Source: Ferrovibrio sp046297895 (GTDB lineage Bacteria; Pseudomonadota; Alphaproteobacteria; Ferrovibrionales; Ferrovibrionaceae). Taken from it: 64,000 nucleotides of DNA. Location of the stretch: NCBI RefSeq assembly GCF_046297895.1, contig NZ_JBKBHC010000007.1:124001-188000 (forward strand). Reading direction: 5' to 3'. The notes under the pieces are model-generated. The model was not told where the DNA came from, searched no databases, and was given only the letters and a program-made list of their open reading frames with translations. Within the stretch, counting starts at the first letter, position 1. Each line of letters opens with the position of its first letter. This document shows, piece by piece, positions 18,607-27,352 of the stretch. Position numbers and translations under genes: made by a program.

Positions 18607-19656
18607 ATGATCGACTTCAAATCTGGAGACATCATTGCCGAAGATGCCGAGGCGCTGGTCAATACCGTCAACTGTGTCGGGATTATGGGCCGCGGTATAG
18701 CGCTTCAATTCAAGAATGCATTCCCCGAGAACTTCGATGCGTACGAGACCGCTTGCGCGCGTGGTGAAGTGCAGCCTGGCAAGATGTTTGTTTTTGAGAC
18801 GAAGCAACTTACGAATCCTCGGCTCATTATAAACTTCCCGACTAAACGCCATTGGCGAGGCAAAAGCCGGATTGAGGATATAAGGTCTGGGCTAATTGCG
18901 TTGGTAGGTGAAATCCACAAACGCAAAATTCGTTCGGTCGCCATCCCTCCTTTAGGGAGCGGGCTCGGGGGGCTGAATTGGAGCGAGGTTAAGCCCCTGA
19001 TTGTGGAGGCGCTGAAGGATATTGATGGGCTCCGTGTAATTATTTTCGAACCCAACGGCGCACCGAATCCTCGTGATATGACTAAATCTCGAGAAGTACC
19101 GGCAATGAAGCCGGGGCGCGCTGCACTGGTTGGGTTAATTCACCAGTATTTGACCGGCTTAATGGACCCGTTTGTGACTTTGTTGGAAATTCACAAATTG
19201 ATGTATTTTATGCAGGAGGCAGGTGAGCCTCTGAATCTTCAATATCAAAAGGCGGCATATGGCCCCTACGCTGAAAATTTGCGCCACGTACTACGCGCTA
19301 TTGAGGGACATCTAATCTCTGGCTATGCCGATGGTGGAGACTCGCCGCACAAGCAAATAGAACTTGTTCCTGGTGCTATTCGTGATGCACAAGAATTTCT
19401 TGAGGCACATCCAACAACGCAGCAGCGTTTCGAGCGAGTCATTGACTTGGTCGAGGGATTTGAGACGCCGTTGGGGCTGGAACTTCTGTCGACGGTTCAC
19501 TGGGTAGCAGCCAAATGTGGGGCTAAATCGACCGAAGAGATGGTTGATCAAATCCATAGCTGGGGTGAACGCAAGCGTCAGTTCTCCAATCATCAAATTA
19601 CTTTGGCGGCACGGGTTTTAGCTGAGAAACATTGGATTCCTCGACCATGCAATTAA
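18607..19656 (+). CDS. darG: DarG macrodomain antitoxin
   Basis: DarG removes ADP-ribose from DNA and neutralises DarT. The 349-residue protein begins with a macrodomain (about 1-155): FKSGDIIAEDAEALVNTVNCVGIMGRGIALQFKNAFP and IPPLGSGLGGLNW are the ADP-ribose-binding loops. The C-terminal half (about 165-349, from GRAALVGLIHQYL) is the DarG-specific domain that contacts the toxin. The ATG at 18607 has GAGGGG upstream; an earlier in-frame start at 18583 would overlap darT. The pair is a complete DarTG toxin-antitoxin system, implicated in phage defence elsewhere. Confidence 0.93.
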   Translation: MIDFKSGDIIAEDAEALVNTVNCVGIMGRGIALQFKNAFPENFDAYETACARGEVQPGKMFVFETKQLTNPRLIINFPTKRHWRGKSRIEDIRSGLIALVGEIHKRKIRSVAIPPLGSGLGGLNWSEVKPLIVEALKDIDGLRVIIFEPNGAPNPRDMTKSREVPAMKPGRAALVGLIHQYLTGLMDPFVTLLEIHKLMYFMQEAGEPLNLQYQKAAYGPYAENLRHVLRAIEGHLISGYADGGDSPHKQIELVPGAIRDAQEFLEAHPTTQQRFERVIDLVEGFETPLGLELLSTVHWVAAKCGAKSTEEMVDQIHSWGERKRQFSNHQITLAARVLAEKHWIPRPCN

Positions 19657-19719
19657 TCATTGATTCGTTAGTTCATTATTAGACGGCTGTGTCTTTTAGC
19701 TATCGCCCAGGAGACCGCC

Positions 19720-20103
19720 GTGCCCGACAGCAAAGCCACCAAACCCCTCTCCCCCGAAGCCGAGCGCGTGCTGCGCGGCCATGGCACCGAGCGGCCGGGT
19801 TCCAGCCCGCTGAATTACGAAAAGCGCGCAGGGAAATATTACTGCGCCGGCTGCGGCACCGAGCTGTTCGGCTCAGGCACCAAATACGAAAGCGGCAGCG
19901 GCTGGCCCAGCTTCTGGGCCCCGGCGGTGGCCGAGAATGTCGCCGCCCAGATCGACACCAGCCACGGCATGCGCCGCATCGAGGTGCATTGCGCCAGATG
20001 CCAGGGCCATCTCGGCCATGTCTTCGAGGACGGGCCGCAGCCCACCGGCCTGCGCTACTGCATCAACGGCGCGGCGCTGCAGTTCGAGCCGGACGCGAAA
20101 TAA
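19720..20103 (+). CDS. msrB: Peptide-methionine (R)-S-oxide reductase MsrB
   Basis: MsrB repairs oxidised methionine (R-sulfoxide) in proteins. The 127-residue protein has two zinc CxxC pairs, in YYCAGCGTELF and VHCARCQGHLGHVF, the family motif ESGSGWPSFW, and the catalytic cysteine in LRYCINGAALQF. The start is a GTG with CAGGAG upstream. High GC resumes here after darG. No msrA is adjacent. Confidence 0.96.
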   Translation: MPDSKATKPLSPEAERVLRGHGTERPGSSPLNYEKRAGKYYCAGCGTELFGSGTKYESGSGWPSFWAPAVAENVAAQIDTSHGMRRIEVHCARCQGHLGHVFEDGPQPTGLRYCINGAALQFEPDAK

Positions 20104-20184
20104 CGACCCCCGGCTGTTGATATGGGGGCGGCCACAACTTTCAGGATTGGCCGGGTCCCGGGGCGGTGCTAGCCTGCCCTCCGC

Positions 20185-21114
20185 ATGCTGCCGATTCGTC
20201 CTGCCTGCGGTCTCCTGCTGACCCTGCTGGCTTTGCCGGCCCAGGGTCAGACCATGGGCCAGACCGTCACGCCGCCTGACGACGACCCCATCACCGAGGA
20301 CGACCGGTTCCGCCTCGCCCAGCCAAGCCAGTCTTTCCTGCATCACTGGCAGGCGACGCTCGGGTATGGCGGTGCCCATGCGCCGCTGAGCAGCGACGCC
20401 GGAACGCGGCTGGGCTTTGGCCGCAACCACCAGGTCATGGCCGGGCTGGAAGCCGGTATCGGTGAACGCGGCTTCGGCCGCATCGAAGCCGGCCATGCCT
20501 GGCGCGACGGTAAACGCGACTTCGCCAACGAGGTGCTGCATAGCGATGCTGATATCGGCATCCTCGGCATCAGCGGTGGCATGTTCATCACGCCGTTTCT
20601 GTCCGCCGGCCTGTCGCTGCAGCATCGCCGCGAGGATGGCCGCGAAATCTTCATCAGCAAAACCGGCCTGGACGACAGCCGCACCGACCGCGAGGGCACC
20701 AGCAACCGCGTCGCGCCATTCCTGATGCTGGCCGGGCCCGTCGGCCCTGTCGATCTTGTGCTGCTGCTCGCCTATGCGCGGCTGCGCAGCGAGACCGATT
20801 ATCGCCGGCCCCAGCTCAACAATGGCGATTTCAGCGATAGCGGCCAGGTGAATTCGCGGCTGGCCGATATTTCCGTCGGCTACTGGATCGGCCCCAGCTT
20901 GAAAATCGGCGCCAGCCTCGGCTGGACGGAGGTTCTGTCCCAGCGCACGCAATCCACCGCGCTCGCGCTGGATGACGACTGGGGTACGCTTGGCATCTCC
21001 GCCACCTATCGCGCCACGCCGCAACTGGATGTCAGCCTGAGCGCCGACCGCGATATCGAAAACGCCCGCGGCAACGGCCTGCGCTTCGGCGGCGGCCTGA
21101 CCTGGCGATTCTGA
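20185..21114 (+). CDS. Putative outer-membrane beta-barrel protein
   Basis: This 309-residue protein begins with a signal peptide (MLPIRPACGLLLTLLALPAQGQ). It then consists of alternating amphipathic strands with many short turns and ends in a terminal phenylalanine (GGGLTWRF), the usual outer-membrane insertion signal. I recognise no specific family motif. An autotransporter-like or surface-barrel role is inference from the strand pattern. It is followed by a small exported protein gene 12 bases downstream, probably on the same transcript. Confidence 0.65.
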   Translation: MLPIRPACGLLLTLLALPAQGQTMGQTVTPPDDDPITEDDRFRLAQPSQSFLHHWQATLGYGGAHAPLSSDAGTRLGFGRNHQVMAGLEAGIGERGFGRIEAGHAWRDGKRDFANEVLHSDADIGILGISGGMFITPFLSAGLSLQHRREDGREIFISKTGLDDSRTDREGTSNRVAPFLMLAGPVGPVDLVLLLAYARLRSETDYRRPQLNNGDFSDSGQVNSRLADISVGYWIGPSLKIGASLGWTEVLSQRTQSTALALDDDWGTLGISATYRATPQLDVSLSADRDIENARGNGLRFGGGLTWRF

Positions 21115-21126
21115 GGAGGCCTGTTC

Positions 21127-21546
21127 ATGCACATCCAGCGCCGCACGCTGTTCCGGATATTCGCCGTCGTACTGATCGTCACCCAGCTTGCCGGCTTCAC
21201 CTGTTACCACCTCGATGATTCACGGATCGAATACGCGCCGGGTTATGGCTACATCGTCACCGTCGAACGCGACAAAACCGATGGGAGGACAAAAGACTTC
21301 TATTTTGTCTTCGACACCCTGGCGCAGGCCGAGCAGTTCATCCGCGAATTTCCCGACCTCAAATACGGCGTGACGCAGAACCGGATTCCCGGCGGCTGGA
21401 AGGCGCGCTATCCCGAAAGCAGCGACGAGGGCGAGGAGATCGAGCGGATCAAAAGTCCAAGGCTCCCGGCTCCTGCAGGCGAGAGCATCAACCGGATGAT
21501 CGACCGGGCAACCCCGCCGCTGCCCACCGGGCCCCAGCCGCAATAG
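21127..21546 (+). CDS. Small exported or membrane-anchored protein, unknown function
   Basis: This 139-residue protein has an N-terminal hydrophobic segment (IFAVVLIVTQLAGFTC, about 10-26). A short mixed domain follows, with GYGYIVTVERDKTDG and FYFVFDTLAQAEQFIREFPDLKYGV, and then a proline-rich tail. The sequence before the cysteine (GFTC) is not a good lipobox. I do not recognise the family. It lies directly after the barrel protein gene (12 bases), so the two may act together in the envelope. Confidence 0.6.
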   Translation: MHIQRRTLFRIFAVVLIVTQLAGFTCYHLDDSRIEYAPGYGYIVTVERDKTDGRTKDFYFVFDTLAQAEQFIREFPDLKYGVTQNRIPGGWKARYPESSDEGEEIERIKSPRLPAPAGESINRMIDRATPPLPTGPQPQ

Positions 21547-21906
21547 ACCCTGTCGGCCGAAACCGGCCGAGCGGGGTCGCTGGCGCTGAATTAAGGGGCA
21601 GCGGCAGGGAGCTGCATAAAAAGTCACCACATTAGCAGCGGCAGCCCATTTTTTAGACACAGGGCCAGCAGCCCAACAGGAGAATCCGCCCCCTTCCCCG
21701 GCGGAATCGGGCTTTGGGCGGTTTCTGCCGCAGCGCAACAGGCTGGCATGCTTCTTGTAACTCTCCGGTCCGAGGTATGCGCCAAGGGTGGGCCGGCCGG
21801 GGTCTCGTTGGGGGGAACCGGAGCGGTTCTGCCGGAAGGCCGGGTTGGTCCGGCGGCCGGTTTGGTGAATTGGCGTGACCTTCACTGACAGGAGGATTTA
21901 ATCGTC
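21547..21906. other. 360-base gap before amtB
   Basis: I see no gene here. A short GC hairpin (TCGGCC 21553-21558 with GGCCGA 21565-21570) without a T-run follows the small exported protein. A sigma-54-like element is at 21744-21759. The rest is GC-rich with no other clear structure, and the amtB ribosome-binding site is at its right end. Confidence 0.6.
21744..21759 (+). promoter_or_regulatory. Possible sigma-54 promoter for amtB
   Basis: TGGCATGCTTCTTGTA resembles the -24/-12 consensus TGGCACG-N4-TTGCA. The -24 GG is present and the spacing is right, but the -12 GC is replaced by GT, which is a serious flaw. It lies about 150 bases before amtB. amtB genes are commonly NtrC/sigma-54 dependent, which is why it is noted. 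Confidence 0.3.
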
Positions 21907-23271
21907 ATGCAACTCCCCACCGTCTCGGCGGCCGCTCCCGCGGCCGATCAGCGGCAGCCCGGCTGGCTCAGCTATGTCGGTTTCGGCCTGGTGCTGGCTG
22001 CCCTCATTGCCATGTTCCCCTCGCTCGGCTTCGCCGCCGACGAGGCGCCCAAGGTTCTCAATTCCGGCGACACCGCCTGGATGCTCACCGCCACCGCGCT
22101 GGTGCTGATGATGACCATCCCCGGCGTCGCCCTCTTCTACGGCGGCATGGTGCGCAAGCAGAACGTGCTAGCCATCATGATGCAGTGCTTTGCCATCACC
22201 TGCCTGATGAGCCTGATCTGGATGGTGGTCGGCTACAGCCTCGCCTTCTCGCCGGGCAATGCCTTCATCGGCGGTTTCGGCAACCTGTTCCTCTCCAACC
22301 TGGCGGCGGACTCGCTGTCCGGCACGATCCCGGAAACGGTCTTCGTCATGTTCCAGATGACGTTTGCCATCATCACCCCGGCCCTGATCACCGGCGCCTT
22401 CGCCGACCGCATGAAGTTCTCGGCCATGCTGTGGTTCATGGGCCTGTGGTCGATCTTCGTCTACGCGCCGATCGCCCACATGGTCTGGGGCGGCGAAGGT
22501 GCGCTGATGTTCGACATGGGCGTGCTGGACTTCGCTGGCGGCACCGTGGTGCACATCAATGCCGGCGTCGCCGGTCTGGTGGCCTGCCTCGTGCTCGGCA
22601 AGCGCCAGGGCTACGGCAAGGTCAGCCATGCGCCGCATAACCTGACGCTCAGCATCATCGGCGCCGCCCTGCTGTGGGTGGGCTGGTTCGGCTTCAACGC
22701 CGGTTCGGCGCTCACCGCCGGCACCGCTGCGGGCATGGCCATGCTGGTCACCCAGATCGCCACGGCCGCCGCTGCGCTCGCCTGGATGTTTGCCGAGTGG
22801 CTCGCCCGCGGCAAGCCCAGCGTGCTGGGCATCGTCTCGGGCGCCGTTGCAGGCCTGGTCGCGATCACGCCTGCCGCAGGCACCGTCGCGCCGATGGGTG
22901 CTCTGATCATCGGCATCGTCGCCGGCATCGTCTGCTTCGTGGCCTCCACCACGATCAAGAACGCGCTGGGCTACGATGACAGCCTCGATGTCTGGGGCGT
23001 GCATGGCGTGGGCGGCATCGTCGGCGCCATCCTCACCGGCGTGTTCGCCACCAAGGCGATCACCGGCGCCGAAGAGGCGGTCGGCCTGATCGACGGCAAT
23101 GCAGGTCAGGTTCTGACCCAGATCTACGGCGTGGTCATCACCATCGTCTTCACTGCCATCGTGTCGCTGATCATCCTCAAGATCATCGACTGGACGATCG
23201 GTCTGCGCGTCGACGAGGCCACCGAGCGCGATGGTCTCGACCTGAACCTGCACGGCGAGACGGTGCAGTAA
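21907..23271 (+). CDS. amtB: Ammonium transporter AmtB
   Basis: AmtB is a trimeric inner-membrane ammonium channel. The 454-residue protein has a signal-peptide-like N-terminus (cleavage near GFAADE), 11 membrane segments, and family motifs: GVALFYGGMVRKQN, FQMTFAIITPALITGAFADRMKF, DFAGGTVVHINAGVAGLVACLVLG, and DDSLDVWGVHGVGGIVGAILTG. The conserved pore histidines are present in VVHINAG and GVHGVGG. The ATG has a strong CAGGAGG upstream. No glnK lies next to it, which is the more common arrangement. A GC-rich hairpin follows the gene. Confidence 0.96.
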   Translation: MQLPTVSAAAPAADQRQPGWLSYVGFGLVLAALIAMFPSLGFAADEAPKVLNSGDTAWMLTATALVLMMTIPGVALFYGGMVRKQNVLAIMMQCFAITCLMSLIWMVVGYSLAFSPGNAFIGGFGNLFLSNLAADSLSGTIPETVFVMFQMTFAIITPALITGAFADRMKFSAMLWFMGLWSIFVYAPIAHMVWGGEGALMFDMGVLDFAGGTVVHINAGVAGLVACLVLGKRQGYGKVSHAPHNLTLSIIGAALLWVGWFGFNAGSALTAGTAAGMAMLVTQIATAAAALAWMFAEWLARGKPSVLGIVSGAVAGLVAITPAAGTVAPMGALIIGIVAGIVCFVASTTIKNALGYDDSLDVWGVHGVGGIVGAILTGVFATKAITGAEEAVGLIDGNAGQVLTQIYGVVITIVFTAIVSLIILKIIDWTIGLRVDEATERDGLDLNLHGETVQ

Positions 23272-23286
23272 CAGGTACGCGAAGAC

Positions 23287-23320
23287 ACCCGGGCCGGCAC
23301 TCCCACCCGCCGGCCCGGGT
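23287..23320 (+). terminator. Hairpin after amtB
   Basis: ACCCGGGCCGGC (23287-23298) pairs perfectly with GCCGGCCCGGGT (23309-23320) over a 10-base loop. The following TGCTTCCTTCCTT is only moderately T-rich. It is 15 bases after the amtB stop and is a probable terminator. Confidence 0.65.
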
Positions 23321-23468
23321 TGCTTCCTTCCTTCGCGGTGGGTTGCGGCAGCATGGTTCAGCCGCTTTTCGCCAACGGACCATGCATCCCGCTTTTCTCT
23401 CCGCCGGTTTTCCGATTTAATCAGACGGAAGACATCGACTGAAATTCTCGTCGCGGAGATCCAGCGTC

Positions 23469-24920
23469 ATGACCGCTTTCGACGAGATGGATATCGGAGC
23501 CGCCGGCAAGCAGCCCGGCGTGCGCGCCCCCTATCAGGATTACAAGCGCTGGCTCGATGCCGCGCCGGCCGACCTGCTCACCCGCCGCCGCCTGGAGGCC
23601 GACCTGCTGTTCCGGCGGCTCGGCATCACCTTCGCCGTCTACGGCGAAGGCGGCGATACCGAACGCCTGATTCCTTTCGACATCGTACCGCGCATCATCG
23701 CGGCGAAAGAATGGCGCCGGCTGCGCCGCGGCCTGAAGCAGCGGGTGCGCGCGCTGAATGCCTTCCTCGACGACATCTATCACGCCCGCGCGATCCTCAA
23801 GGCCGGCACCATCCCGGAAGACCTGATCCTGAAGAACGCAGCCTACGTGGCGCATATGCGCGACGTGGCGATCGCGCGCCAGACCTATACCCATATCGCC
23901 GGCATCGACGTGGTGCGCACGGCGGAAGACCAGTTCTATGTGCTGGAGGATAACTGCCGCACGCCATCGGGCGTCTCCTACATGCTGGAGAATCGCGAGG
24001 CGATGATGCGCCTCTTCCCCGATCTTTTCGCCGCCGTGCGCGTCGCCCCGGTCGGTCATTATCCCGATGCGCTGCTGCAGACCCTGCGCGACAGCGCGCC
24101 GCCGCGCTGCCCTGCCGAGCCCACCGTGGTTCTGCTCACGCCGGGCGTCTACAACTCCGCGTATTTCGAGCATGTCTTCCTGGCCGAGCAGATGGGCATC
24201 GAACTGGTCGAGGGCGGCGACCTGACGGTGAAGGACGATGTCGTCTACATGCGCACGGTCGGCGGGCTGAAACGCGTGGATGTGATATACCGCCGGCTGG
24301 ATGACGATTTCCTCGACCCGAAAGTCTTCCGCAAGGATTCGCTGATCGGCGTGCCCGGCATCTTCCAGGCCTACAAGGCCGGCAATGTCACGCTGTGCAA
24401 CGCAGTGGGCACCGGGGTGGCAGACGACAAGTCGATCTACCCCTATGTGCCCGACATGATCCGCTTCTATCTGGGCGAGGAGCCTCTGCTGGCCAACGTG
24501 CCCACCTATGTGCTGCGCCGGCCCGACGACCTGAAATACACCCTCGACCATCTGCCCGAACTGGTGGTCAAGGAGGTACATGGCTCGGGCGGCTACGGCA
24601 TGCTGGTCGGACCCAAGGCGAGCAAGGCCGAGATCGAGGCCTTCCGTGCCAAGATCGTGGCCAAGCCGGAAGCCTATATCGCCCAGCCCACGCTGGCCCT
24701 CAGCACTTGCCCCACCTTCGTGGAGTCGGGCATCGCGCCGCGCCATGTCGACCTGCGGCCCTTCGTGCTGACCGGCGAGACCATGCGCGTGGTGCCCGGC
24801 GGCCTCACCCGCGTGGCCCTGCGCGAGGGCTCGCTGGTGGTGAATTCCAGCCAGGGCGGCGGCACCAAGGATACCTGGGTGCTGGAAGACGCCCCCGATA
24901 TCGCGGCCGGCGAGGACTGA
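23469..24920 (+). CDS. Circularly permuted type 2 ATP-grasp protein (DUF404/DUF407)
   Basis: The 483-residue protein belongs to the circularly permuted ATP-grasp family: NAFLDDIYHARAILKAGTIPEDLI, YVLEDNCRTPSGVSYMLENRE, and KEVHGSGGYGMLVGP, with acidic metal-binding residues in the central part. Members are thought to form amide or ester bonds in peptide-like products; the substrate is unknown. Genes for this protein, an alpha-E protein and a proteasome-like peptidase (Anbu) often occur together, as here. The alpha-E gene starts 3 bases after the stop. The ATG at 23469 gives the usual length. Confidence 0.93.
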   Translation: MTAFDEMDIGAAGKQPGVRAPYQDYKRWLDAAPADLLTRRRLEADLLFRRLGITFAVYGEGGDTERLIPFDIVPRIIAAKEWRRLRRGLKQRVRALNAFLDDIYHARAILKAGTIPEDLILKNAAYVAHMRDVAIARQTYTHIAGIDVVRTAEDQFYVLEDNCRTPSGVSYMLENREAMMRLFPDLFAAVRVAPVGHYPDALLQTLRDSAPPRCPAEPTVVLLTPGVYNSAYFEHVFLAEQMGIELVEGGDLTVKDDVVYMRTVGGLKRVDVIYRRLDDDFLDPKVFRKDSLIGVPGIFQAYKAGNVTLCNAVGTGVADDKSIYPYVPDMIRFYLGEEPLLANVPTYVLRRPDDLKYTLDHLPELVVKEVHGSGGYGMLVGPKASKAEIEAFRAKIVAKPEAYIAQPTLALSTCPTFVESGIAPRHVDLRPFVLTGETMRVVPGGLTRVALREGSLVVNSSQGGGTKDTWVLEDAPDIAAGED

Positions 24921-24923
24921 GCC

Positions 24924-25880
24924 ATGCTGTCGCGCGCCGCCGACAATCTCTACTGGATGACCCGCTATGTCGAACGCGCCGAGGCCATGGCGCGCATCCT
25001 CGACGTGGCCCAGCGCATGAGCCTGCAGACCGCCGGCAACAGCCGCCCCGGCGGCCGCAGCGACGAATGGGAGGCCGCCCTCATCATCGCCGGCTGCGAC
25101 AAGTCGTTCGCCCTGCATGGCGGCACGGCGACGCGCAAGGCGGTGATCGACTTCCTGGCCTTCGCGCCCGACAATCCCTCGTCGATCCATGCCTGCCTCA
25201 AGGCGGCGCGCGAGAATGCCCGCGCCATGCGGGCGCAGATCACCACCGAAGCTTGGGAAAGCATCAATGCCGCCTGGCTTGAGATGCAAACCCTGACGCT
25301 GAAGAAGGTGGAGGCCGACGGCTTTTCGCCGTTCTTCGACTGGGTGCGCGAACGCAGCCAGCTCTTCCGCGGCGTCGCCGAGGGCACCATGCAGCGCGAC
25401 GATGCCAACCGCTTCATGCGGCTGGGCACGCTGCTGGAACGCGCCGATTCCACCGCGCGCATACTGGATGTGAAATACCACATCCTGCTGCCATCGCCCG
25501 GCGATATCGGCGGTGCGGTGGATTACTATCAGTGGGGTGCGCTGCTGCGCTCGGTCTCGGCCCTGCGCATCTACCGCCAGATCTACCGCGACTCGATCCG
25601 GCCCTCGCGGGTGGCCGAGCTGCTGATCCTGCGCGAGGATTTCCCGCGTTCGCTGCATGCCTGCTTCGCCGAGATCGTGACGATCCTGCAGCAGTTGCGG
25701 CAGTTCTACCGTCACGACTATCCCTCGGTGCGCCAGGCCGAGGGCATGCTGATGAAGGTACGCTACGGCAATATCGAGGCGATCTTCGATGCCGGCCTGC
25801 ACGAATACCTGACCGAAACGATCGACAGCAATATCGAGCTGGGCGCCGCCATCGCCCGCGATTTCATGCAGCCGGCATGA
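24924..25880 (+). CDS. Alpha-E domain-containing protein (DUF403)
   Basis: This 318-residue, mostly helical protein begins MLSRAADNLYWMTRYVERAEAMAR, the signature of the alpha-E (DUF403) family. It also has RFMRLGTLLERADSTARILDVKYH and ADFI-like helices near the end. The biochemical role is unknown. It is almost always next to the ATP-grasp gene that precedes it, and here the genes are 3 bases apart, so the proteins probably act as a pair. The Anbu gene follows after 41 bases. Confidence 0.94.
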   Translation: MLSRAADNLYWMTRYVERAEAMARILDVAQRMSLQTAGNSRPGGRSDEWEAALIIAGCDKSFALHGGTATRKAVIDFLAFAPDNPSSIHACLKAARENARAMRAQITTEAWESINAAWLEMQTLTLKKVEADGFSPFFDWVRERSQLFRGVAEGTMQRDDANRFMRLGTLLERADSTARILDVKYHILLPSPGDIGGAVDYYQWGALLRSVSALRIYRQIYRDSIRPSRVAELLILREDFPRSLHACFAEIVTILQQLRQFYRHDYPSVRQAEGMLMKVRYGNIEAIFDAGLHEYLTETIDSNIELGAAIARDFMQPA

Positions 25881-25921
25881 TATAAGAAGACCGCCAGGGA
25901 CCGGAAACCGGGAAGCCAGTC

Positions 25922-26659
25922 ATGACTTATTGCGTCGGCCTTCTGCTGAATGACGGCATCGTCATGCTGTCCGACAGCCGCACCAATGCCGGCGTCGATT
26001 CCATTTCCACCTTCGGCAAAATGCATGTCTGGGAACAGCCGGGCGAACGCGCGCTGGCGCTGGCCACGGCGGGCAACCTCTCGCTCAGCCAGTCGGTGGT
26101 GGCCCTGCTGCGCGAGGGCTTTGCCGGCGAAGATGGCAAGGCCCACGACCTGATGCAGGCCACCAGCATGTTCGAGGCAGCCGGCATCGTCGGCGCCGCG
26201 ATCCGCGAAGTCGGCCGCCGCGACGGCGAGGGTCTCAAGCAGCAGGGGGTGGAGCCCAATCTCTCCATGCTGCTGGGCGGGCAGATCGCCGGCCGGCCGC
26301 ACGAGCTCTACATGCTCTACTACGCCGGCAATTTCATCCGCGCCACGGAAGACACGCCGTTCCTGCAGATCGGCGAGATCAAATACGGCAAGCCCATTCT
26401 CGATCGCGTGATCCGGCCCGACACGCCGCTGGTGCAGGCGGCGAAATGCGCGCTGGTGTCGATGGATTCCACCCTGCGCTCCAACATCTCGGTTGGCCTG
26501 CCGCTCGATCTGGTCATGCTGCCAAAGGGCACGCAGCGCTTCAGCCTGCGCAAGCGCATCACCGAGCAGGACCCCTATTTCTCCAGCATCCGCGGCCTGT
26601 GGGGCGAAGGCCTGCGCAAGGTCTTCGCCACCATTCCCGATCCCGACTGGAGTCTGTAG
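25922..26659 (+). CDS. Anbu-type proteasome-like peptidase
   Basis: This 245-residue protein is a bacterial proteasome homologue of the Anbu (BPH) type. The sequence begins MTYCVGLLLNDGIVMLSDSRTNAGVDSISTFGKMHVW; removal of Met1 would expose Thr2 as the N-terminal nucleophile. Asp and Lys residues at SDSRTNAG and FGKMHVW match the proteasome catalytic positions. Anbu assembles as open-ring particles in other bacteria, and its natural substrates are unknown. It lies downstream of the ATP-grasp and alpha-E genes, the conserved Anbu neighbourhood. The transglutaminase gene often found in such clusters is absent here. Confidence 0.93.
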   Translation: MTYCVGLLLNDGIVMLSDSRTNAGVDSISTFGKMHVWEQPGERALALATAGNLSLSQSVVALLREGFAGEDGKAHDLMQATSMFEAAGIVGAAIREVGRRDGEGLKQQGVEPNLSMLLGGQIAGRPHELYMLYYAGNFIRATEDTPFLQIGEIKYGKPILDRVIRPDTPLVQAAKCALVSMDSTLRSNISVGLPLDLVMLPKGTQRFSLRKRITEQDPYFSSIRGLWGEGLRKVFATIPDPDWSL

Positions 26660-26667
26660 GGCGCGGC

Positions 26668-27276
26668 CTACCGCGCCGGCAGATGGGCCAGCGCCGCGGC
26701 CGGCACCAGCATCAGGCCGCCGGCGCCCGGGGGCTGCCAGTAGAATTTCAGCGCCGCCGTGCCGCGCTTCTGGAAATACTGCACCGTGATGGGATACCAG
26801 GCCGGCTCCGAGATCCGCACTTCCGTCACCGGCGACATCTGGCCCGCATGCACCGAGGGATCGTCCACCACGCGGGTGCGGTCGATGGTGATGCGGATGC
26901 CGTCATTGGAAAAGGCGGCGAAGCGGTAGATCCCGGCCTCGAGCTGGATCAGCCCGGTCATATGCACGGCGAAGCCTTCGGCGGCCTGCGAATCCCACAT
27001 CCGCCCCGAGCCGGATTCCACATCGAGCTGCAGGATGGCCGGGCCGCGCCGGCCCTTGGCCAGTTCGGCGGCATTGCGCGGCATGTTGTCGACATGATCC
27101 AGCGTGGCGATGAAATACAGCGGCGTCAGGCCGGGGCTGAGCTGCGTGGCGGTGGGCTGCGGGTTCGCCGGCTGCGGCGGGCCGGCCGGTGCGGCCGCCT
27201 CCTGCTGTGCCGCGCAGGCGGCCAGGCCGCCCGCCAGCAGCAGGCCGGCCAGCATCCGTCGCATCGATGTCAGCAT
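26668..27276 (-). CDS. PA14-domain lipoprotein
   Basis: This 202-residue protein has a lipoprotein signal (MRRMLAGLLLAGGLAAC, lipobox LAAC) and a short proline/alanine-rich linker. A PA14-like beta-sandwich follows: VHMTGLIQLEAGIYRFAAFSNDGIRITIDRTRVVDD and WYPITVQYFQKRGTAALKFYWQPPG. The FSNDGIRI stretch is typical of PA14, which commonly binds carbohydrate. The ATG at 27276 has a strong GGGGGA site 7 bases upstream, better than the ATG at 27291. It is convergent with the Anbu gene. Confidence 0.8.
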   Translation of the reverse strand: MLTSMRRMLAGLLLAGGLAACAAQQEAAAPAGPPQPANPQPTATQLSPGLTPLYFIATLDHVDNMPRNAAELAKGRRGPAILQLDVESGSGRMWDSQAAEGFAVHMTGLIQLEAGIYRFAAFSNDGIRITIDRTRVVDDPSVHAGQMSPVTEVRISEPAWYPITVQYFQKRGTAALKFYWQPPGAGGLMLVPAAALAHLPAR

Positions 27277-27352
27277 GATGTGTTCCCCCATAGAGCCGCC
27301 TTGGCCCCGCAGCCTAGCAAGCCCCGTGGCGCAGCGACAAGCGGCGGAACGG

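Noticed and set aside
23421..25802. 793-residue minus-strand open frame
   Set aside because: It is antisense to the ATP-grasp and alpha-E genes, which are strongly supported by family motifs; long antisense frames are usual at this GC content.
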